This document shows, in pieces, positions 37,507 through 46,212 of a stretch of 64,000 nucleotides of DNA. Position 1 is the stretch's first letter. Each line of letters begins with the position of its first letter. The stretch comes from Desulfobacterium sp. GTDB taxonomy: Bacteria > Desulfobacterota > Desulfobacteria > Desulfobacterales > Desulfobacteraceae. The stretch spans positions 62,001 to 126,000 of the forward strand of contig JAEINR010000005.1 of assembly GCA_016342325.1 (NCBI GenBank), read 5' to 3'. Under the pieces are notes generated by a model. That model did not search any database and had not been told where the DNA came from. It was given only the letters and a program-made list of their open reading frames with translations. A program made the position numbers and the translations under genes.

Positions 37507-38430
37507 ATGAAAAAAGACCTACTCTCGCTTCTTGATCTGGAAAAAGATGATCTTATCCAACTTCTTGAACGGGCCATACTGTACAAAAAAAGGTTCAACC
37601 AGGGCATTCCCGACCGCAATCTCACCGGCAAAACCCTGGGCCTTATCTTTGATAAAAAATCCACCCGTACCCGGGTCGCCTTTGAAACAGCCATGATCCA
37701 GATGGGTGGAACCCCCATTTACATGAGCACCCAGGACACCCAGATCTCCAGGAACGAGCCCGCCTGCGACACGGCCAGGGTTCTTTCCCGGTACATGGAC
37801 GTCCTTGCCATGCGCACCTTTGACCATGAGATGGTCGAAGAGTTTGCTGCAGCATCAACCATTCCCGTGATCAATGCCTTGACCGACCTGTTCCATCCCT
37901 GCCAGATTTTGAGCGACATCATGACGGTGATCGAGAGCAAGGGCGGATACCAGGGCAAAAAGATCGTCTGGGTGGGTGACGGCAACAACGTGGCCAACTC
38001 ATGGATCAATGCTGCGGCCATCCTCGACCTTGAGCTCACCGTGGCCACCCCGGAAGCCTACCAGGTGCCGGAAGAGACCCGCTTAAAAGCGTTGGAGCGG
38101 GGCGGCAGGCAGATCGTTTTTTCCAACGATCCCAAAGAGGCCGTTAAAAACGCCGACGTCATCTACACCGACGTGTGGGCCAGCATGGGCCAGGAGGAGG
38201 AGCAGGATACACGGGTGGATGACTTTGATGGGTTCCAGGTCAACAAGGAACTTGTTTCAAAGGCAAAAGATGACGTCACCGTCATGCATTGCCTGCCCGC
38301 CCACAGGGGAGAAGAGATCACCGAAGAGATCCTTGAAGCCCCCGGGGCCGTGTTCTGGGACCAGGCCGAAAACAAGCGCCACATGCACAAAGCCATACTT
38401 GAAACATTGATACGTAACAACCAGAAATAA
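37507..38430 (+). CDS. argF: Ornithine carbamoyltransferase
   Basis: A 307-residue anabolic OTCase. The carbamoyl phosphate loop is KKSTRTRVAFETAM. FHPCQILSDIMT, the ornithine-binding DVWASMGQE and HCLPAHRGEEI are present. Differences from pyrB in this window (HPCQ instead of HPTQ, and the HCLPAHRG motif) separate the two carbamoyltransferases clearly. A GC-rich hairpin follows before argG. Confidence 0.96.
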   Translation: MKKDLLSLLDLEKDDLIQLLERAILYKKRFNQGIPDRNLTGKTLGLIFDKKSTRTRVAFETAMIQMGGTPIYMSTQDTQISRNEPACDTARVLSRYMDVLAMRTFDHEMVEEFAAASTIPVINALTDLFHPCQILSDIMTVIESKGGYQGKKIVWVGDGNNVANSWINAAAILDLELTVATPEAYQVPEETRLKALERGGRQIVFSNDPKEAVKNADVIYTDVWASMGQEEEQDTRVDDFDGFQVNKELVSKAKDDVTVMHCLPAHRGEEITEEILEAPGAVFWDQAENKRHMHKAILETLIRNNQK

Positions 38431-38437
38431 CCGGTAG

Positions 38438-38466
38438 GGCCGGAGCGGGGTTACCTGCTTCCGGCC
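38438..38466 (+). terminator. GC-rich hairpin between argF and argG
   Basis: GGCCGGA pairs with TCCGGCC, and the inner GCGGG/CCTGC extends the stem to about 12 bp around a GTTA loop. No T-run follows; the next bases are A-rich. It could be a partial terminator, a processing site or an mRNA stabiliser that lets argGH be expressed apart from argBDF. Confidence 0.5.
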
Positions 38467-38535
38467 ACAACAAAAAAAGAAAGTCACTAGTTGGTTTAAA
38501 GAAGACTTTCATATAAAAAAAACTGGAGTTTTACC

Positions 38536-39747
38536 ATGTCCGACATAAATAAAGTTGTTCTTGCCTATTCAGGGGGGCTTGATACCTCTGTTATCCTGAA
38601 ATGGCTCATCGAGACCTACCAGTGCGAGGTGGTCACCATGACCGCAGATCTCGGCCAGGAAGAGGAGCTGGACGGCCTTGAGGAAAAGGCCCTTAAGACC
38701 GGTGCTGTCAAGGCCTATGTTGAGGATCTGAGGGAAGAGTTTATTAAAGACTACGTGTTCCCGGCCTTCAGGGCCAACGCCATCTACGAAGGCCAGTACC
38801 TCCTGGGAACCTCCATTGCCCGTCCCCTGATCGCCAAGCGCCAGATCGAGATTGCCGCAGCAGAAGGCGCCGATGCCGTGAGCCACGGTGCCACGGGCAA
38901 GGGCAACGACCAGGTGCGGTTTGAGCTGGGATACCTGGCCCTCAATCCGGGCATCAAGATTGTCGCCCCCTGGCGTGACTGGGATCTCACCTCCAGGACA
39001 CGGCTCATGGAGTTTGCAAAAGAGCACGGTATCGAGGTACCCCAGACCAAGGCAAAGCCCTACAGTACCGACCGGAACATGCTCCACATCAGTTACGAGG
39101 GCGGTGTGCTCGAGGATCCCTGGGCCGAGGCCACGGACGACATGTACACCATGTCCATCAGACCCGAGGATGCCCCGGACACCCCCGAGATCATCGAGAT
39201 CGACTTCAAGAACGGAGATCCGGTTGCCATCAACGGCAAAGTAATGTCCCCGGCAGTTCTGTTCAAGGAGCTCAACACCCTTGCCGGCAGAAACGGCATC
39301 GGCCGCATCGACCTTGTTGAGAACCGCTTTGTCGGCATGAAATCAAGGGGCGTGTACGAGACCCCGGGCGGTACCATCCTGAGGCTTGCCCACATGAACA
39401 TGGAATCCATCACCCTGGACCGTGAGGTTGCCCATCTTCGGGATTCACTGATTCCCAAGTATGCCGAGCTCGTCTACAACGGCTTCTGGTTCTCCCCTGA
39501 GATGCAGCTTCTCCAGAACATGATCGACGACACCCAGAAGACCGTGTCCGGAACGGTCAGGCTCAAGCTCTACAAGGGCGGATGCCATCTCCTTGGCAGG
39601 CGCTCCGACGAGAGCCTCTATGACGAGTCATTTGCCACCTTTGAGGACGACGACGTCTACACCCAGAAGGATGCGGAAGGATTCATCAGGCTCAACGCCC
39701 TTCGCCTCAGAATCCGAAAGCTTGCCCTGCAGAGGAGAAAAGGCTGA
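38536..39747 (+). CDS. argG: Argininosuccinate synthase
   Basis: A 403-residue enzyme joining citrulline and aspartate with ATP. The ATP loop [15 protein letters not shown], the [17 protein letters not shown] motif, APWRDWD, and [11 protein letters not shown] are intact. A 105-base gap with a hairpin precedes it, and a CTGGAG site lies before the ATG. argH follows after one base, so argG-argH form a tight pair. Confidence 0.97.
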   Translation: MSDINKVVLAYSGGLDTSVILKWLIETYQCEVVTMTADLGQEEELDGLEEKALKTGAVKAYVEDLREEFIKDYVFPAFRANAIYEGQYLLGTSIARPLIAKRQIEIAAAEGADAVSHGATGKGNDQVRFELGYLALNPGIKIVAPWRDWDLTSRTRLMEFAKEHGIEVPQTKAKPYSTDRNMLHISYEGGVLEDPWAEATDDMYTMSIRPEDAPDTPEIIEIDFKNGDPVAINGKVMSPAVLFKELNTLAGRNGIGRIDLVENRFVGMKSRGVYETPGGTILRLAHMNMESITLDREVAHLRDSLIPKYAELVYNGFWFSPEMQLLQNMIDDTQKTVSGTVRLKLYKGGCHLLGRRSDESLYDESFATFEDDDVYTQKDAEGFIRLNALRLRIRKLALQRRKG

Positions 39748-39748
39748 T

Positions 39749-41134
39749 ATGGGAAAGAAACCGTGGGACGGAAGGTTCTCCCAGGACACAGATGCCATGG
39801 TGGAGCGCTTCACATCGTCCATTGATGTGGATAAGGAGCTCTACGCCTATGATATCGAAGGCAGCATCGCCCATCTGACCATGCTTGCCCATGGGGGCAT
39901 CATCACCGAGGATGAGGCCGCTGCCCTGCGGGAAGGCCTTGGCCGGGTAAAGGAGAAGATCTCAAACAACGAACTCGAGTTCTCCGATACCCTGGAAGAT
40001 ATCCACATGCATGTGGAGAGCGCCCTTGGGGATGAGGCCGGTAACGTGGCAAGAAAACTCCACACCGGCAGGAGCCGTAACGACCAGGTGGCCCTGGACG
40101 CACGCATGTACCTTAAGGCTGAGACCCTCGCCATTATTGAGGGCCTGTTTGCCCTCCAGAAAGTCCTGGTTGAGATGGCCGAAAAGCACAAGGATGTGGT
40201 CATGCCCGGCTACACCCACATGCAGCGGGCCCAGCCCGTGCTCTTTGCCCATCATCTCATGGCCTACTATGAGATGTTCAAGCGGGACCGGGAGCGCATG
40301 GAGGATTCCCTGAAGCGTACCGATGTGATGCCCCTGGGCTCTGCCGCCCTTGCCGGCACCACATTTCCCTTAAACCGGGAGTTGACTCGGAAGCTTCTCG
40401 GGTTTGCCAAGGTGTCGGACAACAGCATGGACTCGGTCTCGGACCGTGATTTCTCCATGGAGTTCATCTCGGCCGCTTCCATCTGCATGATCCACCTCTC
40501 ACGGTTTTCAGAAGAGCTTGTGCTGTGGTCGTCCTCCGAGTTTGCCTTTATCACCATCTCGGATGCCTTCACCACCGGCTCAAGCATCATGCCCCAGAAG
40601 AAGAATCCGGATGTGGCTGAGCTTGTCCGGGGCAAGACCGCCCGGGTGGTGGGCAACCTCATGGCCATCATCACCCTGATGAAATCCCTGCCCCTTGCTT
40701 ACAACCGGGACATGCAGGAGGACAAGGAGCCCTTGTTCGACACGGTCAACACCCTCAAGGCCTGTGTGGATATCTACACCCGCATGCTGCCCAACATCAA
40801 GGTGAACAAAGAGACCATGCTCGAAGCATCCCAACACGGGTTCCTCAACGCCACGGATCTGGCGGATTATCTTGTGGTGAAAGGGGTGCCCTTCCGGGAG
40901 GCCCACTCCATCTCAGGAAAGTCCGTGGCCTATGCCCTTGAAAACAACAAGGAGCTCCATGACCTCACCGTGGACGAGTTCAAAAAGTTCTCCGACCTCA
41001 TCGATTCAGATGTGTTCGAGTTCCTCTCCATCGAGAAGATGATCTCAAGGAGGGTCACCCACGGGGGCACCGGATACGACAACGTTCAACAGGCCATTAA
41101 ACAGGCTGAACAGGACCTGAAGAGAGCGGAATGA
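39749..41134 (+). CDS. argH: Argininosuccinate lyase
   Basis: A 461-residue fumarase-superfamily enzyme that releases arginine and fumarate. KPWDGRFSQDTDAMVERFTSS at the start, HTGRSRNDQVALDARM, GYTHMQRAQPV and the signature GSSIMPQKKNPDVAEL (catalytic Ser in the flexible loop) are present. The ATG at 39749 immediately follows the argG stop and has AGAGGAGA upstream. Longer in-frame starts lie inside argG and were rejected. Confidence 0.97.
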   Translation: MGKKPWDGRFSQDTDAMVERFTSSIDVDKELYAYDIEGSIAHLTMLAHGGIITEDEAAALREGLGRVKEKISNNELEFSDTLEDIHMHVESALGDEAGNVARKLHTGRSRNDQVALDARMYLKAETLAIIEGLFALQKVLVEMAEKHKDVVMPGYTHMQRAQPVLFAHHLMAYYEMFKRDRERMEDSLKRTDVMPLGSAALAGTTFPLNRELTRKLLGFAKVSDNSMDSVSDRDFSMEFISAASICMIHLSRFSEELVLWSSSEFAFITISDAFTTGSSIMPQKKNPDVAELVRGKTARVVGNLMAIITLMKSLPLAYNRDMQEDKEPLFDTVNTLKACVDIYTRMLPNIKVNKETMLEASQHGFLNATDLADYLVVKGVPFREAHSISGKSVAYALENNKELHDLTVDEFKKFSDLIDSDVFEFLSIEKMISRRVTHGGTGYDNVQQAIKQAEQDLKRAE

Positions 41135-41538
41135 AACAACACCTGTACCGAGCAACACTATTCATACTGATCGTACTCCCCATGATCACTGTTGTGGGGT
41201 GCGGGATAAAGGGGCCGCCCCTTCCCTCCATTGAGGCGATGGTCAAGGCGCCCACCGGCCTTGCCTTTGCCCTGGAAGGGGAGACAGCGACCCTGACTTG
41301 GTCCCATGAAAAAGGGAAACAGGCCGGGTTCGAGATTGCCCGGGCGACCCTTGCATCCGACGGGTGCGAGGGCTGCCCCCTGCGGTTCATCCCCCTGGAC
41401 ACGGTGGATGCCCGGACCTTTGAGTTCACCACCAGAGTCAAGCCGGGACTTAAGTACTACTTTCGCGTTCGTGCCTTTACCGACGCCCAGGTGTACAGTG
41501 AATCGTCAAACACCGTTCAGATCGAGTTGGAACCATGA
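41131..41538 (+). CDS. LptM-like lipoprotein with fibronectin type III-like domain
   Basis: A 135-residue lipoprotein. The signal peptide ends at the lipobox VVGC, and the mature N terminus reads CGIKGPPLPS, close to the CGxKGPL motif of LptM/YifL, which helps mature the LPS translocon LptDE. The rest (about 45-135) is a single FnIII-like beta sandwich (APTGLAFALEGETATLTWSHE..., YYFRVRAFTDAQVYSESSNTV) with a CEGC pair. It overlaps argH and folK by 4 bases on each side. Confidence 0.78.
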   Translation: MKQHLYRATLFILIVLPMITVVGCGIKGPPLPSIEAMVKAPTGLAFALEGETATLTWSHEKGKQAGFEIARATLASDGCEGCPLRFIPLDTVDARTFEFTTRVKPGLKYYFRVRAFTDAQVYSESSNTVQIELEP

Positions 41539-42038
41539 CAAGGGCATATCTCTCCATCGGATCCAATCTCGGGGATAAATATGAAAACTGCCTCCAGGGC
41601 GTCGACAAGGTCGACGCCCTGGAACAGACCCGGGTGGTGGGTGTGTCCAAGTTCTACCGGACCGAACCCGTGGACTTCCTCGACCAGGCATGGTTTGTCA
41701 ACGGCGCATTAAAGATCGAAACGACGCTTGCCCCCCTTTTGCTCATTCAGCGCCTCAAAGAGACTGAACGCCTCATGGGCCAGATGGAAAAAGAGGTAAG
41801 GTTCGGCCCCAGGATCATCGACCTTGACATCATCTTTTACGGCACCACCGTAATGGATACCAATATCCTCACCATCCCCCACCCGAGGATGCATGAACGA
41901 TGCTTTGTGTTGAAACCCCTTTGTGACCTGGAAACTGACATGGTTCACCCCGTTCTCGGGGAGACCATGGCGGGGCTTTTAAAACGCATAGAAAACGACC
42001 ATGGCCAAGAGGTCATGGAATACATTAAAGGAGGTTAA
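41535..42038 (+). CDS. folK: 2-amino-4-hydroxy-6-hydroxymethyldihydropteridine pyrophosphokinase
   Basis: A 167-residue HPPK enzyme of folate synthesis. [16 protein letters not shown] at the N terminus, [12 protein letters not shown], the signature [14 protein letters not shown] and [19 protein letters not shown] are intact. The family length is normal and no FolB or FolP domain is fused. It is coupled to the upstream lipoprotein gene and followed after 2 bases by the transaldolase-like gene. Confidence 0.95.
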   Translation: MTRAYLSIGSNLGDKYENCLQGVDKVDALEQTRVVGVSKFYRTEPVDFLDQAWFVNGALKIETTLAPLLLIQRLKETERLMGQMEKEVRFGPRIIDLDIIFYGTTVMDTNILTIPHPRMHERCFVLKPLCDLETDMVHPVLGETMAGLLKRIENDHGQEVMEYIKGG

Positions 42039-42040
42039 CA

Positions 42041-42688
42041 ATGAAGTTTTTCATCGATACCGCCAACATTGAAGAGATCAAGGATGCCAATGCCATGGGC
42101 ATGGTGGACGGGGTGACAACCAACCCCTCGTTGATTGCAAAGGAAGCAGGCGAGTTCACCGACATCATCAAGGAGATCTGCTCCATTGTCGAGGGCCCGG
42201 TCAGCGCCGAGGTGATCAGCCTTGACTATGACGGCATGGTCAAGGAAGCGAGGGAGCTTGCCAAGATCGCCGCCAACATCGTTGTCAAGATCCCCATGAC
42301 CATCGAAGGGCTCAAGGCCGTCCGGACCCTGGCCGCAGAGGGCATCAAGACCAACGTTACCCTCATCTTTTCAGCAAACCAGGCCCTCATGGCAGCCAAG
42401 GCCGGTGCCACCTATGCAAGTCCCTTTGTGGGAAGGCTCGACGACCTCTCCCTCAACGGCATGGCACTCATCGAGGAGATCTCCGAGATCTATTCAAACT
42501 ACATGTTTGACACCCAGATCATCGTTGCAAGCATTCGCAACCCCCTCCATGTGCTCAATTCAGCCCTCATCGGCGCCGATGTTGCAACCATTCCCCACAA
42601 GGTCCTGAGTTCCCTTGCAGCACATCCCATGACAGACAAGGGAATCGAATCATTCATGTCAGACTGGAAAAAGAAAGAGAATAAATAG
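42041..42688 (+). CDS. Fructose-6-phosphate aldolase / transaldolase (TalC-MipB type)
   Basis: A 215-residue small transaldolase-family protein. [35 protein letters not shown], the Schiff-base lysine in [40 protein letters not shown] and the C-terminal [23 protein letters not shown] mark the TalC/FSA subgroup. In most bacteria of this type it acts as a transaldolase in the pentose phosphate pathway. Sequence alone does not decide between transaldolase and fructose-6-phosphate aldolase. An AAAGGAGG site precedes the start. Confidence 0.93.
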   Translation: MKFFIDTANIEEIKDANAMGMVDGVTTNPSLIAKEAGEFTDIIKEICSIVEGPVSAEVISLDYDGMVKEARELAKIAANIVVKIPMTIEGLKAVRTLAAEGIKTNVTLIFSANQALMAAKAGATYASPFVGRLDDLSLNGMALIEEISEIYSNYMFDTQIIVASIRNPLHVLNSALIGADVATIPHKVLSSLAAHPMTDKGIESFMSDWKKKENK

Positions 42689-42693
42689 AAACT

Positions 42694-43260
42694 ATGACCT
42701 GGCAAGAAAAGCTTAAAAAATTTGTTCTGCACCCCAACTTCATGACCCTGTCAAGGATCGTGGCAACCCCCATCCTTGTGGTCCTTTTGATGTATCCCGG
42801 CAAAGTGACGGCATTTATAGCGGCCCTTGTGTTTTCCGCCGCCGCCATAACCGACTATTTTGACGGCTATCTTGCAAGAAAGTGGGGGCTTGTCTCAAAT
42901 CTGGGTAAAATCCTTGATCCCCTTGCAGACAAGCTCCTGGTCTCATCGGCATTCATCATGCTGGTTGCCCTCGGCTACATGCCCGCCTGGATCGCCTGCG
43001 CCATCATCGGCAGGGAACTTGCCGTCACAGGCCTCAGATGCGTCATAATAGAGAACGGAGAGGATGTGGCAGCCTCATGGCTCGGTAAATACAAAACCGG
43101 CTTCCAGATCGCCTGTATCATTCCCTTGCTCCTTCACTATTCCTATCTAGGCATAAATTTCCACGCCATCGGAACCGTGCTGCTCTATGGAGCCCTTGTT
43201 TTTACCATCTGGTCCGGGGCGGATTACTTCATCAGATTTAGAAAATTAATCACTTTCTAA
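42694..43260 (+). CDS. pgsA: CDP-diacylglycerol-glycerol-3-phosphate 3-phosphatidyltransferase
   Basis: A 188-residue integral membrane enzyme making phosphatidylglycerol phosphate. The N terminus LHPNFMTLSRIVATPILVVLL and the CDP-alcohol phosphatidyltransferase signature D-x2-D-G-x2-A-R-x8-G-x3-D-x3-D (in DYFDGYLARKWGLVSNLG then KILDPLADK) are intact, with four to five helices. It is the last protein gene of the plus-strand housekeeping run, 58 bases before the tRNA cluster. Confidence 0.95.
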   Translation: MTWQEKLKKFVLHPNFMTLSRIVATPILVVLLMYPGKVTAFIAALVFSAAAITDYFDGYLARKWGLVSNLGKILDPLADKLLVSSAFIMLVALGYMPAWIACAIIGRELAVTGLRCVIIENGEDVAASWLGKYKTGFQIACIIPLLLHYSYLGINFHAIGTVLLYGALVFTIWSGADYFIRFRKLITF

Positions 43261-43318
43261 TGATTGATGTTGACAAAGCTAATGGATGGGGGTATAACGC
43301 TCTTGTTTTTAGCACTGA

Positions 43319-43393
43319 GCGGGAATAACTCAGTGGTAGAGTGCGACCTTGCCAAGGTCGAAGTCGCGGGTTCAAATCCCGTTTCCCGCTCCA
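43319..43393 (+). tRNA. tRNA-Gly (GCC), copy 1
   Basis: 75 bases with acceptor GCGGGAA/TTCCCGC, anticodon loop TTGCCAA (anticodon GCC), T-loop TTCAAAT and encoded TCCA. Confidence 0.97.
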
Positions 43394-43399
43394 CCCAAA

Positions 43400-43474
43400 G
43401 GCGGCTTGGCCAAGTGGTAAGGCGACGGCCTGCAAAGCCGTTATTCTCCGGTTCAAATCCGGAAGCCGCCTCCA
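43400..43474 (+). tRNA. tRNA-Cys (GCA), copy 1
   Basis: 75 bases with acceptor GGCGGCT/AGCCGCC, anticodon loop CTGCAAA (anticodon GCA) and encoded TCCA. It starts 6 bases after the tRNA-Gly. Confidence 0.97.
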
Positions 43475-43535
43475 AAAATAAATAAAGACTCTAAAGGGTT
43501 TGAGTAATACTTCAAACCCTTATATGCAGCACTGA

Positions 43536-43610
43536 GCGGGAATAACTCAGTGGTAGAGTGCGACCTTGCCAAGGTCGAAGTCGCGGGTTCAAATCCCGTT
43601 TCCCGCTCCA
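43536..43610 (+). tRNA. tRNA-Gly (GCC), copy 2
   Basis: Identical to copy 1, exactly 217 bases downstream. Confidence 0.97.
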
Positions 43611-43616
43611 CCCAAA

Positions 43617-43691
43617 GGCGGCTTGGCCAAGTGGTAAGGCGACGGCCTGCAAAGCCGTTATTCTCCGGTTCAAATCCGGAAGCCGCCTCCA
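43617..43691 (+). tRNA. tRNA-Cys (GCA), copy 2
   Basis: Identical to the first tRNA-Cys, exactly 217 bases downstream. Confidence 0.97.
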
Positions 43692-43752
43692 AAAATAAAT
43701 AAAGACTCTAAAGGGTTTGAGTAATACTTCAAACCCTTATATGCAGCACTGA

Positions 43753-43827
43753 GCGGGAATAACTCAGTGGTAGAGTGCGACCTTGCCAAGGTCGAAGTCG
43801 CGGGTTCAAATCCCGTTTCCCGCTCCA
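43753..43827 (+). tRNA. tRNA-Gly (GCC), copy 3
   Basis: Identical to copies 1 and 2. The duplication ends one base after its CCA, and accessory DNA begins there, so this tRNA 3' end is a candidate island attachment site. Confidence 0.97.
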
Positions 43828-44158
43828 CTCCCAATGGAACCCCATCTATTTCGTACAAAACCTGCAAACCAACCTTTCTTACTATTCACAAAGCAGACTC
43901 TCCTTATCTTCACCCTTCAAAATTACTATACAATCGTTCCAAATTATCTTATGTCACAGGCTTAAATTCGATACACGGTTTTGAACGTCCAACGTCAGAT
44001 GCGATATCCGAAGGTGAAGAGCCGGCATTGACCAGGATTGAATTGTATGAGAATATGTAAAACGATAATTTGAAACACGGTTGAGCGCAATCGATTTGTT
44101 TTGGCGGATTGATAATACTCAGCCTGGATAACGGAATTACAACAGGAGATAACCCCAT
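43828..44158 (+). other. Gene-free spacer after the tRNA cluster
   Basis: AT-rich DNA with no convincing gene. A frame ending at 44060 reads HGFERPTSDAISEGEEPAL and could be the tail of a lost gene, but I do not recognise it. An AGGAGA site at its right end belongs to yajD. Confidence 0.5.
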
Positions 44159-44536
44159 ATGGCATCAAATACAAATAAAACCAACACAAGCAGGGTTGCG
44201 GAAATGATGCGCAGCCAGAAGGATCGTGAAGGTACGTATCGGGAGCGTGCCCTCAAACTTTACCCCTGGATCTGCGGCCACTGCTGCCGGGAGTTCACCA
44301 GCAAGAATCTCCGCGAGTTGACAGTACACCATAAAGATCACAACCATGATAACAATCCTCCGGACGGCACCAACTGGGAGCTGTTGTGCATCTACTGCCA
44401 CGACAACGAACACTCCCGGGACCAGGTGGCCGATGCCTATGATACAACCTCATCCGCCAAGTCCTCGGATTCGGATTCAGATAACGATTTTACTGATAAT
44501 CCGTTTGCCGGACTGTCCAATTTGATAAAGGATTAA
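44159..44536 (+). CDS. yajD: HNH nuclease family protein YajD
   Basis: A 125-residue HNH protein closely resembling Escherichia coli YajD. YRERALKLYPWICGHCCREF, NLRELTVHHKDHNHDNNPPDG and NWELLCIYCHDNEHS give the zinc-binding CxxC pairs and the HH...N...H nuclease core. The C terminus ends NPFAGLSNLIKD, as in YajD. The cellular role is unknown. It is a free-standing gene with its own AGGAGA ribosome site and no close neighbours. Confidence 0.9.
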   Translation: MASNTNKTNTSRVAEMMRSQKDREGTYRERALKLYPWICGHCCREFTSKNLRELTVHHKDHNHDNNPPDGTNWELLCIYCHDNEHSRDQVADAYDTTSSAKSSDSDSDNDFTDNPFAGLSNLIKD

Positions 44537-44921
44537 TGGCCCGACGTTAGATTCCGCAGGGAGGGGGATGCATAGGCCCGATTACAAAGATTTTACCGGT
44601 GGATTCCCTCTCGCTGCTTCTCGTCTTCTCGTCTTCTCGTCTCTTACCGTATCCTCACTTGAGGGACCCGTCTTATCGGGTGACCACTATAGTCGCCATA
44701 TCATCCATGAACTGCTGGTATCGTTCCGCTTCTATCCGCTAATCAAAGGTCTGGGTGAACACAAAATATTTGTTTTCTTAAGAGCATGGCCGAAGATGAT
44801 CGCCTCGGTGACGTGGTCTTTCTTGAAAAGTCCCTGGAGGCCAAGAGTGGCTTGGGCAGGCCGTCCATGGGGAAGGCGAAAACGATCCTGACTTATAGGG
44901 ATATGAAATATTGGAATCGCT
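44537..44921 (+). other. Spacer with short tandem repeat and a possible small ORF
   Basis: Three copies of the 8-mer TCTCGTCT run from 44619 to 44642. A 55-codon frame, ATG 44786 to TGA 44953, reads MAEDDRLGDVVFLEKSLEAK at its start and has good codon usage, but its ribosome site is weak and it overlaps the next gene. It may be a fragment of an older gene. Base composition drops sharply around 44900. Confidence 0.4.
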
Positions 44922-45989
44922 ATGCTACTTCTTCCTTTAAATACGGTGATTGAACTTATCGGATTCGGGAGTCCCACATCCACTCTATATAAAATGTCCA
45001 ATAGTTCAGAATTTGAATTTAAATTCTCAGAAAGAACTTTTAGTGATGTGCTTAAAGGGAAGAAGAAGCCTTCGAAGGCTTTTATCGATAATTTCAATGA
45101 GTTCTTATCTTATTCTTCAGGAGGAGAGATAATAGATGTTGAATCGTTTATGGACATCGACATTGACCAATACATTTCACCGTGGGTAATCGCAGTAAGT
45201 AGTTGGAGAAAATCTATTAGCGCTGATATGTTTCCATTTACTCAAAAAGAGATTTTACGTATAGCCGAAATTGAACAAAGTATAGTGAATGAATGCAGGC
45301 TCACGGATGATTTTGAATATAGGAATGAAATAATATTCAACAATCCTTTTGTTCAATCTATTTTAAACAAAACAGAATTAAATGATATCCGAAATTCAAA
45401 AAGCTATAATGAATTCGGTAAAGCACTCTTTCTTATTAGTTTAAAAAATTCTTTTTATGTGTTGGCTTGCCTGGAATCAGAATTTATCCGCGCTAATATC
45501 GATCATTTCAAATCAACAGAGTCCCGAATAACTCAGTATTTATTACCGATAAAAAAAAATGGTAAAGTTAAATGTCCTCTTCAGCGCTTATTCGACTATT
45601 GGAGCAAGAAAAATAAGATCTCTTTTACAGCTATGGCTAAAGTGATTAGTGGGAATGTTAAAGAGACAACTACTGATACTGGGAGAATACATAAGCAGAG
45701 GAGGAAATTCATTAAATGGCGGGCAGGAGAACATAATCCTAACTCTAAAGATATAGAAAATATATTGTTAAGTTTCTCTCCTGAAATGAGTGAATCGGAT
45801 TTGGAAATCGGAATGAATATTTACCGGACAGCATTATCTTTAACAAAATTATTTGTCGAATTGGGTAAATTTGGGATGTGCCAAGACACGGATGATTTGA
45901 TTGCTTTTTTCAACAACTATACAGATGTTTATGCTGATGCAAATAAAAAGCTAACCTGCTATTTAAACGATAGCACCGGTCCTGGATAA
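44922..45989 (+). CDS. Unrecognised AT-rich protein with two possible helix-turn-helix segments
   Basis: A 355-residue soluble protein with no family I can name. Two regions look alike and HTH-like: residues about 10-65 (VIELIGFGSPTSTLYKM..., SERTFSDVLKGKKKPSKAF) and about 220-285 (LFDYWSKKNKISFTAMAKVI, then RRKFIKWRAGEHNPNSKDIE). Both combine a possible recognition helix with a lysine-rich basic turn, as in Cro/XRE-type domains. The middle (80-210) is helical. The gene is much more AT-rich than its surroundings, suggesting recent transfer. A regulatory role for the neighbouring defence operon is possible but unsupported. Confidence 0.7.
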   Translation: MLLLPLNTVIELIGFGSPTSTLYKMSNSSEFEFKFSERTFSDVLKGKKKPSKAFIDNFNEFLSYSSGGEIIDVESFMDIDIDQYISPWVIAVSSWRKSISADMFPFTQKEILRIAEIEQSIVNECRLTDDFEYRNEIIFNNPFVQSILNKTELNDIRNSKSYNEFGKALFLISLKNSFYVLACLESEFIRANIDHFKSTESRITQYLLPIKKNGKVKCPLQRLFDYWSKKNKISFTAMAKVISGNVKETTTDTGRIHKQRRKFIKWRAGEHNPNSKDIENILLSFSPEMSESDLEIGMNIYRTALSLTKLFVELGKFGMCQDTDDLIAFFNNYTDVYADANKKLTCYLNDSTGPG

Positions 45990-45994
45990 TGGAT

Positions 45995-46034
45995 GAGAGG
46001 CTGTGATCCACAGATCCGTTGGATCAAGCCTCTC
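45995..46034. terminator. Convergent bidirectional hairpin terminator
   Basis: GAGAGGCT and AGCCTCTC, plus TGATCCA and TGGATCA, form an interrupted stem of about 15 bp around a 7-9 base loop. It lies 6 bases after the AT-rich gene on the plus strand and just past the stop of a small minus-strand ORF, as expected for a shared terminator. Confidence 0.7.
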
Positions 46035-46041
46035 GTTTCAT

Positions 46042-46182
46042 TTATGAACTGTCTCCTATGTATGTGTCATTATTTGGATTGTGGGTGTCTGCCCAATCAT
46101 CCATATCTGCATCGTTGTTGGGGTTATTGATATCAGACCATGTGTCAAGTTCCTCTTGGGTCAAATCTGATGTGTCTACCAT
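46042..46182 (-). CDS. 46-residue acidic small protein
   Basis: A short minus-strand ORF, ATG 46182 to TAA, beginning MVDTSDLTQEELDTWSDINN. It is strongly acidic and holds an internal repeat, NNPNNDADMDDWADT then HNPNNDTYIGDSS. A weak AAGGAAC site lies upstream. It follows a basic 42-residue ORF by 30 bases and ends at a hairpin terminator. The plus-strand frame here is a hydrophobic shadow and is less credible. Function unknown. Confidence 0.5.
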   Translation of the reverse strand: MVDTSDLTQEELDTWSDINNPNNDADMDDWADTHNPNNDTYIGDSS

Positions 46183-46212
46183 TTGTTGTTCCTTATTTTT
46201 TGGGGTTGTTGA

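Larger units (their letters stand above)
43311..43828 (+). repeat. 217-bp exact tandem duplication carrying tRNA-Gly and tRNA-Cys
   Basis: A unit of 217 bases (tRNA-Gly, 6-base spacer, tRNA-Cys, 61-base spacer) occurs twice in full, at 43319-43535 and 43536-43752, and a third partial copy holds one more tRNA-Gly. I see no differences between copies, including in the spacers. Each spacer contains a 10-bp hairpin (43494-43521 and 43711-43738) made of AAGGGTTTGA and its complement. Confidence 0.97.

Noticed and set aside
43311-43828. CRISPR-like repetitive array
   Set aside because: The repeat unit is 217 bases, contains two tRNA genes, and the spacers are identical rather than unique.
43250-43867. 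Several short frames repeated in tandem on both strands
   Set aside because: They run through the tRNA-Gly and tRNA-Cys genes and repeat only because the DNA is duplicated.
44619-44642. 8-mer tandem repeat as a phase-variable switch
   Set aside because: Three copies of TCTCGTCT lie outside any supported gene or promoter, so no switching role can be argued.
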